Of a DNA stretch of 64,000 nucleotides, positions 53,546-64,000 are shown piece after piece; the stretch's first letter is position 1, and every line of letters starts with the position of its first letter. Source of the stretch: Vibrio tubiashii (GTDB lineage: Bacteria; Pseudomonadota; Gammaproteobacteria; Enterobacterales; Vibrionaceae). The stretch is from assembly GCF_028551255.1 (NCBI RefSeq), contig NZ_CP117029.1, forward strand, positions 248,001-312,000. The letters are read 5' to 3'. The translations under genes were made by a program, and so were the position numbers. The notes beneath the pieces were generated by a model that did not search any database, was not told the origin of the DNA, and saw only the letters and a list, made by a program, of their open reading frames with translations.

Positions 53546-55399
53546 ATGTCTTTGAACAAGAACGTGTCCTCTCAAGGAAACACACCACAAGAATTACCAT
53601 CAATCGCTGCTCCTCTTAATGATCAACAGCTTAGCTCGCTACAACAGACGGTTACCGATCTGTCGGCGCAGCAGTTAGCTTGGGTGAGCGGTTATTTCTG
53701 GGGATTAGCTCAAGCTCAACCAGCGGCAGCTTCTGCTCCAATTAATCAAGCGGCAGCTGCCGTTGCGGCTAAACCTGCTGGAAAACTGTCAATTATCTTC
53801 GCATCGCAAACGGGCAATGCTAAAGGTGTTGCTGAAGCGCTAGAGCAAGAAGCAAAAGCACAGGGCATTGCCGTTGAGCTGTTTGATGCCAGTGACTACA
53901 AAGGTAAAAACCTTGCCAAAGAAACGCACGTAATTTTCGTGGCATCAACCAATGGTGAAGGTGAAGCACCAGACAATGCTATCGAGTTGCATGAGTTCTT
54001 ACAGTCGAAGAAAGCACCGAAATTGCCAAATCTGCAATATGGCGTGATTGGCTTAGGTGACTCAAGCTACGAGTTTTTCTGTCAGACAGGTAAAGACTTT
54101 GATGCATTTTTGTCTAAGTTAGGTGCAACTTCATTTATCGATCGTGTTGATCTCGATGTTGACTATGAAGCGCCAGCCGCTGAGTGGCGTGCTTCAGCGT
54201 TAGAGAAAGTTAAAGAAGCGCTATCGTCTGGTGCTGAAGCTGAAGTAGTGCAACTTCCGGTAGGCCAAGCGGCACCAGGGCATTCTCCATATAACAAGCA
54301 AAACCCTTATACAGCGACATTGCTGACGAGCCAAAAAATAACTGGCCGCGATTCAGGTAAAGATGTTCGCCATGTAGAGATCGATCTCGAAGAGTCTGGT
54401 TTAACTTACCAACCGGGTGATGCGCTTGGTGTATGGTTTGAAAACAGCAGCGATCTCGCTAATGCCATTTTAGCTAAAGTAGGCCTATCAGGTGTAGAAA
54501 GCGTTGAAGTTGATGGCGAGAGCCTATCGATTCATAGCGCTTTGGTCAGCAAGTTCGAGATCACAGCAGCTAACCCTCAGCTAGTAACTAAGTTTGCAGA
54601 GCTGTCTGGCAGTAAAAAACTACAAAAGCTGGTGGAAGACAAAGACAAGTTACGTGAATACGCTGGGAATACGCAGGTTGTTGATGTACTTGCTGAGAAG
54701 AAGACCAAGTTATCTGCACAAGAGTTGATTGGTTTATTGCGTCGCTTAACTCCGCGTCTTTACTCTATCGCATCTAGCCAAAGTGAAGTGGATGAAGAAG
54801 TTCATCTAACGGTAGGCTTAGTTGAATACGACAAAGGAGATGAAAAGCGTTACGGAGGGGCATCGAGCTTCTTATCACAGCGCTTGGAAGAAGGCGGCGA
54901 GGTGAAAGTCTTTATTGAGAACAACAATAACTTCAAGTTACCTCAAGATGACAACACCCCTGTGATCATGATTGGCCCTGGTACAGGTATCGCGCCATTC
55001 CGTAGCTTTATTCAAGAGCGTGACAACCGAGATGCAGAAGGTAAAAACTGGTTGTTCTTCGGTGATCGCACCTTTACTCAAGATTTCCTCTACCAAGTGG
55101 AGTGGCAGAAGTACCTAAAATCTGGATTACTCAATCGCCTTGATGTGGCATTCAGCCGTGATCAAGCAGAGAAAGTCTATGTCCAACACCGCATTCTAGA
55201 AAATGCCGAGCAAGTATGGCAGTGGATCCAAGAAGGCGCTTACATCTATGTTTGTGGCGATGCAACGCGCATGGCGAAAGATGTGCATGAAGCCTTGATT
55301 CACGTTGCTGAGCAACAAGGCAAGCTATCACGCGATGATGCGGAAGAATTTATTAACGAACTACGTAAAGCGAAACGTTATCAAAGGGATGTGTACTAA
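53546..55399 (+). CDS. cysJ: sulfite reductase (NADPH) flavoprotein alpha subunit
   Basis: CysJ carries FAD and FMN and passes electrons from NADPH to CysI. It has 617 residues. The flavodoxin domain (about 65-205) has [15 protein letters not shown] and [11 protein letters not shown]. The FAD domain has [11 protein letters not shown], and the NADPH domain has [18 protein letters not shown] and [13 protein letters not shown] with the terminal RYQRDVY. The ATG at 53546 (MSLNKN) is favoured because a GAGACC segment lies before it and the ATG at 53525 has no site. It overlaps cysI by one base. Confidence 0.96.
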   Translation: MSLNKNVSSQGNTPQELPSIAAPLNDQQLSSLQQTVTDLSAQQLAWVSGYFWGLAQAQPAAASAPINQAAAAVAAKPAGKLSIIFASQTGNAKGVAEALEQEAKAQGIAVELFDASDYKGKNLAKETHVIFVASTNGEGEAPDNAIELHEFLQSKKAPKLPNLQYGVIGLGDSSYEFFCQTGKDFDAFLSKLGATSFIDRVDLDVDYEAPAAEWRASALEKVKEALSSGAEAEVVQLPVGQAAPGHSPYNKQNPYTATLLTSQKITGRDSGKDVRHVEIDLEESGLTYQPGDALGVWFENSSDLANAILAKVGLSGVESVEVDGESLSIHSALVSKFEITAANPQLVTKFAELSGSKKLQKLVEDKDKLREYAGNTQVVDVLAEKKTKLSAQELIGLLRRLTPRLYSIASSQSEVDEEVHLTVGLVEYDKGDEKRYGGASSFLSQRLEEGGEVKVFIENNNNFKLPQDDNTPVIMIGPGTGIAPFRSFIQERDNRDAEGKNWLFFGDRTFTQDFLYQVEWQKYLKSGLLNRLDVAFSRDQAEKVYVQHRILENAEQVWQWIQEGAYIYVCGDATRMAKDVHEALIHVAEQQGKLSRDDAEEFINELRKAKRYQRDVY

Positions 55400-57135
55400 T
55401 GACTTTTTCTACTGAGAATAATAAGCAGGTTGTATTAGGCGAAGAGTTAGGAAAGCTTTCTGATAACGAGCGTCTAAAAACGCAAAGTAACTTCTTACGT
55501 GGTACGATCGAGCAAGACCTACAAGACAGAATTACGGGCGGTTTTACCGCTGACAACTTTCAGCTGATTCGTTTCCACGGCATGTATCAGCAAGATGACC
55601 GTGACATTCGTAACGAACGTGCAAAGCAAAAACTTGAGCCGCTACATAATGTCATGCTGCGTGCTCGTATGCCGGGTGGCATTATCAAACCGGATCAGTG
55701 GCTAGCGATTGATAAGTTCGCGACTGAGCACTCTCTTTACGGCAGTATTCGCCTGACGACTCGTCAAACCTTTCAGTTTCACGGAGTTCTTAAGCCGAAC
55801 ATTAAGTTGATGCACCAAACCCTAAACAGTATTGGTATTGATTCGATTGCAACAGCGGGTGATGTGAACCGTAACGTTTTGTGTACCACTAACCCAATCG
55901 AGTCAGAGTTGCATCAAGAAGCCTATGAGTGGGCTAAGAAAATCAGTGAGCATTTGCTACCTAAGACTAAGGCATACGCAGAAATTTGGCTAGATGGCGA
56001 GAAAGTAGAGACAACAGAAGGTGACGAGCCAATCCTAGGTAAGACTTATCTTCCTCGTAAGTTTAAAACGACGGTAGTGATTCCGCCGCAAAATGATGTT
56101 GATGTTCACGCTAATGATCTTAACTTTGTGGCGATAGGTGAGAACGGCAAGCTGGTGGGCTTTAATGTTCTTGTCGGTGGTGGCTTGGCAATGACCCACG
56201 GTGATACCTCTACTTATGCTCGTCGTGCTGATGACTTTGGGTTTGTTCCGCTAGAGAAAACGCTTGATGTTGCAGCGGCAGTTGTTACCACTCAGCGTGA
56301 CTGGGGTAACCGCTCGAACCGTAAGAATGCCAAAACCAAGTACACCTTAGATCGCGTCGGTATCGACGTGTTCAAGGCAGAAGTAGAAAAGCGCGCAGGT
56401 GTTGAGTTTGCTGAAAGTCGACCTTATGAATTTACTGACCGCGGCGATCGTATCGGTTGGGTTGAAGGTATCGATGGTAAACATCACTTAGCACTGTTTA
56501 TCGAGAATGGACGCTTATTGGATTTCCCAGGTAAACCTCTTAAGACAGGGGTTGCCGAAATTGCCAAGATCCATAAAGGTGACTTCCGCATGACAGCCAA
56601 CCAAAACTTAATTGTTGCGGGCGTCTCGAAAAGTCAAAAAGCCAAGATCGAAAAGATCGCACGTGAACACGGTTTGATTGATGATAGCGTGAGTGAACAG
56701 CGTAAGAGTTCGATGGCATGTGTCGCTTTCCCAACTTGCCCACTTGCTATGGCTGAAGCTGAGCGCTTCTTACCTCAGTTTGTAACAGACGTAGAAGGCA
56801 TACTTGAGAAACACGGTTTGCCAGAAGAAGAAAATATCATCTTACGTGTGACTGGTTGTCCGAATGGTTGTGGTCGTGCAATGTTGGCTGAAATCGGCTT
56901 AGTCGGTAAAGCTCCAGGGCGCTATAACCTCCACCTAGGTGGTAACCGAGCGGGTACACGCATTCCAAAGATGTACAAAGAGAACATTACCGATAAGCAG
57001 ATTCTTGAAGAAATCGATCAATTGGTTGGTCGTTGGGCGCAAGAGCGTGAAACGGGTGAAGGGTTTGGTGATTTTGCAATTCGTGCCGGAATCATCCAAG
57101 AGGTAAAAGTATCGAAGAGGGATTTACATGCTTGA
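55399..57135 (+). CDS. cysI: sulfite reductase hemoprotein beta subunit
   Basis: CysI reduces sulfite to sulfide with siroheme and a 4Fe-4S cluster; it has 578 residues. The sulfite-binding [15 protein letters not shown], the cluster ligands in [17 protein letters not shown] and [21 protein letters not shown] are intact. Its siroheme comes through CobA (22420). It starts in the cysJ stop (TAATG) and overlaps cysH by 8 bases. Confidence 0.97.
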   Translation: MTFSTENNKQVVLGEELGKLSDNERLKTQSNFLRGTIEQDLQDRITGGFTADNFQLIRFHGMYQQDDRDIRNERAKQKLEPLHNVMLRARMPGGIIKPDQWLAIDKFATEHSLYGSIRLTTRQTFQFHGVLKPNIKLMHQTLNSIGIDSIATAGDVNRNVLCTTNPIESELHQEAYEWAKKISEHLLPKTKAYAEIWLDGEKVETTEGDEPILGKTYLPRKFKTTVVIPPQNDVDVHANDLNFVAIGENGKLVGFNVLVGGGLAMTHGDTSTYARRADDFGFVPLEKTLDVAAAVVTTQRDWGNRSNRKNAKTKYTLDRVGIDVFKAEVEKRAGVEFAESRPYEFTDRGDRIGWVEGIDGKHHLALFIENGRLLDFPGKPLKTGVAEIAKIHKGDFRMTANQNLIVAGVSKSQKAKIEKIAREHGLIDDSVSEQRKSSMACVAFPTCPLAMAEAERFLPQFVTDVEGILEKHGLPEEENIILRVTGCPNGCGRAMLAEIGLVGKAPGRYNLHLGGNRAGTRIPKMYKENITDKQILEEIDQLVGRWAQERETGEGFGDFAIRAGIIQEVKVSKRDLHA

Positions 57136-57904
57136 TTCTGTCGCTTCTAAACCTCAGTTAGCGAAACTTCTCTCATTAACTAAGACGGAACAAATACTCC
57201 AGCTTGGTCAAATTAATGCAGAGTTAGAGCAGCTAACTGCGCAGCAAAGAGTTGCTTGGGCGCTTGAAAACCTTGAAGGTCAGTTCGCTGTTTCCTCTAG
57301 TTTCGGTATTCAGGCTGCTGTTATGTTGCACCTAGTTACTGAGCAAAAGCCTGATATCCCCGTTATCTTGACGGATACTGGTTATCTGTTCCCAGAAACC
57401 TACCGCTTTATTGATCAGCTAAGTGAGCAGTTGACGCTCAACCTTAAGGTCTATCGTGCAAAAGAAAGTGCTAATTGGCAGGAAGCGCGTTATGGAAAAT
57501 TATGGGAACAAGGTATAGAGGGAATAGAGAAATACAACAAACTAAATAAAGTCGAACCGATGAGGCGAGCTTTAGATGAGCTTGAGGTAGGGACTTGGTT
57601 CTCAGGTTTACGTCGTGAGCAATCTAAATCACGAGCAAGCTTACCTATCTTATCGATTCAAAATGGTGTGTTTAAGTTCTTGCCTGTGATCGATTGGACA
57701 AATAAAGATGTTCATTATTACCTAGAGCAAAACGGACTTTCTTATCATCCCCTAAGAGATGAAGGTTATCTATCTGTTGGTGATACCCATACAAGCAAAA
57801 AGTGGGAGCCGGGTATGAGTGAAGAAGAAACTCGTTTCTTTGGATTGAAGCGTGAATGTGGTCTTCACGAAGACGATAGTGAGCAAGATGGTTCGGGGAT
57901 TTAG
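57128..57904 (+). CDS. cysH: phosphoadenylyl-sulfate reductase
   Basis: CysH reduces PAPS to sulfite using thioredoxin. It has 258 residues. The PP-loop [14 protein letters not shown], the [16 protein letters not shown] segment, [12 protein letters not shown] and the C-terminal catalytic [10 protein letters not shown] are intact; it lacks the extra CC pairs of APS reductases, so it uses PAPS. It overlaps cysI by 8 bases. A terminator follows. Confidence 0.97.
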   Translation: MLDSVASKPQLAKLLSLTKTEQILQLGQINAELEQLTAQQRVAWALENLEGQFAVSSSFGIQAAVMLHLVTEQKPDIPVILTDTGYLFPETYRFIDQLSEQLTLNLKVYRAKESANWQEARYGKLWEQGIEGIEKYNKLNKVEPMRRALDELEVGTWFSGLRREQSKSRASLPILSIQNGVFKFLPVIDWTNKDVHYYLEQNGLSYHPLRDEGYLSVGDTHTSKKWEPGMSEEETRFFGLKRECGLHEDDSEQDGSGI

Positions 57905-57925
57905 TTTTTCCCTCTATATATAGAT

Positions 57926-57956
57926 AAAAAGGTCGCGAGAGCGGCCTTTCTTTTTG
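57926..57956 (+). terminator. intrinsic terminator of cysJIH
   Basis: AAAGGTCGC pairs with GCGGCCTTT (one T-G pair) across GAGA, then CTTTTT. Confidence 0.92.
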
Positions 57957-58057
57957 CGTGAAAAACAGCGAATGTGGATAACTCTGTGAATATTTTGTTG
58001 GCTTGATTTGGGTAAAGTTGGATAAATAAGGCTTTGGGCGAAAGTTAGCCTGTTAAA

Positions 58058-58116
58058 TGTTATTTTTGCAATTTTTTCAAAATAACGCTTGCCAATGTAA
58101 GCGCGATCTCTATAAT
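58058..58116 (+). promoter_or_regulatory. rRNA operon promoter P1
   Basis: TTGCCA (58089-58094) and TATAAT (58111-58116), 16-bp spacer. The AT-rich stretch 58058-58087 directly upstream is placed as an UP element. The match fits a strong rRNA promoter. Confidence 0.82.
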
Positions 58117-58216
58117 GCCTCCTCGTCGACAGGGCAAGGGCTCACAAGGGTTCAAGCGAAATCGACAGGTTAACTAGCTAAGCGGAAACGCTTAAGAAAA
58201 AAGTTTAAAAAAGTGG

Positions 58217-58244
58217 TTGACACTAAAACTTAAAACGCTAGAAT
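58217..58244 (+). promoter_or_regulatory. rRNA operon promoter P2
   Basis: Perfect TTGACA (58217-58222) and TAGAAT (58239-58244), 16-bp spacer, followed by the GC-rich discriminator GGCCGCC. Confidence 0.85.
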
Positions 58245-58285
58245 GGCCGCCTCTTCCGGAGTGACGCGAATCACAAAGAAGAGAA

Positions 58286-58298
58286 GCTCTTTAAAAAT
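58286..58298 (+). promoter_or_regulatory. boxA antitermination site in rRNA leader
   Basis: GCTCTTTAAAAAT resembles boxA (GCTCTTTAACAAT), bound by NusB-NusE. The same motif recurs at 60219 and 63666. Confidence 0.75.
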
Positions 58299-58345
58299 AT
58301 AGACCTATCAATCTGTGTGGGCACTCGTTGATGATAATCCAAATA

Positions 58346-58359
58346 GATACTTCGGTATC
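58346..58359 (+). other. UUCG-capped leader hairpin
   Basis: GATAC-TTCG-GTATC. The second operon has GTTTC-TTCG-GAAAC at 63726-63739, so both arms changed together, supporting a real RNA hairpin. Confidence 0.8.
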
Positions 58360-58468
58360 AATTTAGGTTTCAATGATACGAAGTGACCATTGAATCTTCG
58401 GATTCAGCACAGTCAATTCAAACATTACTTATGTAATGTTCAGTATTCATTGAGCCGAACAAAATCTT

Positions 58469-60022
<1,554 letters not shown>

Positions 60023-60086
60023 TACGATGATTATTGCGATGAGTGTCCACACAGATTGATATGTCTTATTAAGAGCCCTTATTAGT

Positions 60087-60162
60087 GTCCCGTTCGTCTA
60101 GAGGCCTAGGACACCGCCCTTTCACGGCGGTAACAGGGGTTCGACTCCCCTACGGGATACCA
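60087..60162 (+). tRNA. tRNA-Glu (anticodon TTC)
   Basis: A 76-base tRNA with encoded CCA in the 16S-23S spacer. The acceptor pairs GTCCCGT with ACGGGAT (a G-T pair at the tip). Anticodon stem CCGCC/GGCGG holds TTC at 60121-60123. The T arm is GGGG-TTCGACT-CCCC. It is the only tRNA in this spacer. Confidence 0.97.
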
Positions 60163-60218
60163 TCTTTAAGCGTACTTAGTTAAGTACTTTTAAAAATGGT
60201 TACCTCATTGAGGTGATT

Positions 60219-60234
60219 TGCTCTTTAACAATTT
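60219..60234 (+). promoter_or_regulatory. boxA in the 16S-23S spacer
   Basis: TGCTCTTTAACAATTT, the standard boxA before 23S rRNA. Confidence 0.85.
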
Positions 60235-60438
60235 GGAAAGCTGACGAATAACAACAATCCCCATCTCTATGAGATGCGTTGTTATTCAATTAAAAGTTCT
60301 CAAATCCTAAAACTATGTTTTAGGTACCAACACACATTCAAGTGTTCTTGGAAATTTGAGTCCGGCAAAATCGTGTCTGCACATGTATAAAATGCAGACA
60401 ACTTTGGTTGTTTAAACAGAGACCCTTTGGGGTTGTAT

Positions 60439-63324
<2,886 letters not shown>

Positions 63325-63413
63325 ACAACACCCAAAGGGTTTTGATGGACTCAAAGCAAGAACAGAATTGAATGTGTAGAGAACACAATAACAGCTTTCC
63401 GAATTAAAGAATT

Positions 63414-63533
63414 TGCTTGGCGACCATAGCGATTTGGACCCACCTGATTCCATGCCGAACTCAGAAGTGAAACGAATTAGCGCCGATGGTAGTGTGGGGC
63501 TTCCCCATGTGAGAGTAGGACATCGCCAGGCTT
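63414..63533 (+). rRNA. rrf: 5S ribosomal RNA
   Basis: A 120-base 5S rRNA (TGCTTGGCGACC ... GCCAGGCTT) with the conserved CATGCCGAACTCAGAAGTGA segment and pairing ends. It lies 89 bases after 23S. Confidence 0.97.
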
Positions 63534-63540
63534 TAATTTC

Positions 63541-63600
63541 GACTTTGTCTACTTTGTAGACAAGTCACCATAAGATTCTAAAAAAGTTTAGAGTCTTATG
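63541..63600 (+). other. two hairpins after 5S rRNA (termination or processing)
   Basis: First hairpin: GACTT-GTCTAC pairs with GTAGAC-AAGTC (63541-63566, one bulge). Second: CATAAGATTCTAAA with TTTAGAGTCTTATG (63569-63600, one wobble). Neither has a T-run. Confidence 0.65.
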
Positions 63601-63628
63601 TTGACTTACCGAGTCAATAGCGTATTAT
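63601..63628 (+). promoter_or_regulatory. promoter of the second rRNA operon
   Basis: TTGACT (63601-63606) and TATTAT (63623-63628), 16-bp spacer, then GC-rich ACGCGTCC. It starts one base after the second hairpin. Confidence 0.75.
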
Positions 63629-63665
63629 ACGCGTCCTGCTTAAGTGCTAAGGCACTGAAAGCAAA

Positions 63666-63678
63666 GCTCTTTAACAAT
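63666..63678 (+). promoter_or_regulatory. boxA of the second rRNA operon
   Basis: GCTCTTTAACAAT, perfect boxA, in a leader nearly identical to 58286-58468. Confidence 0.85.
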
Positions 63679-63847
63679 ATAAACCTATCAATCTGTGTGG
63701 GCACTCGTTGATGATAATCCAAATAGTTTCTTCGGAAACAATTTAGGTTTCAATGAAACGAAGTGACCATTGAATCTTCGGATTCAGCACAGTCAATTCA
63801 AACATTACTTATGTAATGTTCAGTATTCATTGAGCCGACAAAATCTT

Positions 63848-64000
63848 AAATTGAAGAGTTTGATCATGGCTCAGATTGAACGCTGGCGGCAGGCCTAACA
63901 CATGCAAGTCGAGCGGAAACGAGTTAACTGAACCTTCGGGGAACGTTAACGGCGTCGAGCGGCGGACGGGTGAGTAATGCCTGGGAAATTGCCCTGATGT
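63848..64000 (+). rRNA. rrs: 16S ribosomal RNA of a second operon (partial)
   Basis: First 153 bases of another 16S gene, identical to the first copy over the part read, cut by the window end. It starts 315 bases after the 5S gene, so two rRNA operons lie in tandem. Confidence 0.97.

Overview
The window is a chromosomal segment from a gammaproteobacterium, almost certainly a Vibrio. The evidence is the S10, spc and alpha ribosomal-protein operons in Vibrio order, a VcgC/VcgE-type lipoprotein, CheX, the cobA-cysDN-SLC13-cysC and cysJIH sulfate clusters, dusA followed by pspG, and a Vibrio-like 16S rRNA. All positions were read by eye; no homology search was run, so family names rest on recognised motifs and protein lengths.

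Layout. Positions 1-1440 hold the 3' end of rnr and rlmB. A 120-bp array of 8-bp repeats lies at 1527-1646. The S10, spc and alpha operons (2053-15714) encode ribosomal proteins, SecY and RpoA. Between them are an intrinsic terminator, an extended -10 promoter and an S4-type leader pseudoknot. Two further 8-mer arrays follow (15884-16111). Next come an array of single genes (DUF2780 lipoprotein, FklB, OapA-like LysM protein, DMT transporter, ElaA-like acetyltransferase, Crp/Fnr regulator, CpdB). The assimilatory sulfate cluster (cobA, cysD, cysN, SLC13 permease, cysC) occupies 22420-28080. It is followed by cheX, zur and a two-gene signalling operon: an HD-GYP response regulator and a hybrid histidine kinase.

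From about 34234 to 50934 a genomic island of about 16.7 kb is integrated in the 5' end of dusA. The original dusA start survives as a 26-codon stub at the left junction. At the right junction the island supplies a new promoter, ribosome binding site and first codons. Island genes are a PrtN-like regulator, a putative HUH nuclease (relaxase/Rep-like) with a three-tier inverted repeat upstream, a small unknown gene, a type I restriction-modification operon with two HsdM paralogues, a RepA-like ATPase and two tandem tyrosine recombinases. The first HsdM paralogue (36371-39817, 1148 residues) is the most unusual gene here. It carries an intact N6-adenine methylase core, then a piece resembling the end of an HsdS target-recognition domain, then a C-terminal region with an R-x4-H motif (RNDIAH) of the kind seen in HEPN ribonucleases. 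This may be a fused sensor-effector attached to a restriction system.

After the island come dusA, pspG, an outer-membrane barrel protein and a small unknown gene. Then cysJ, cysI and cysH complete sulfate reduction: CobA makes precursor for the siroheme used by CysI, CysDN and CysC make PAPS, CysH reduces PAPS and CysJI reduces sulfite. The window ends with a complete rRNA operon (16S, tRNA-Glu, 23S, 5S) and the first 153 bases of a second 16S gene in tandem, each with its own promoter and boxA leader.
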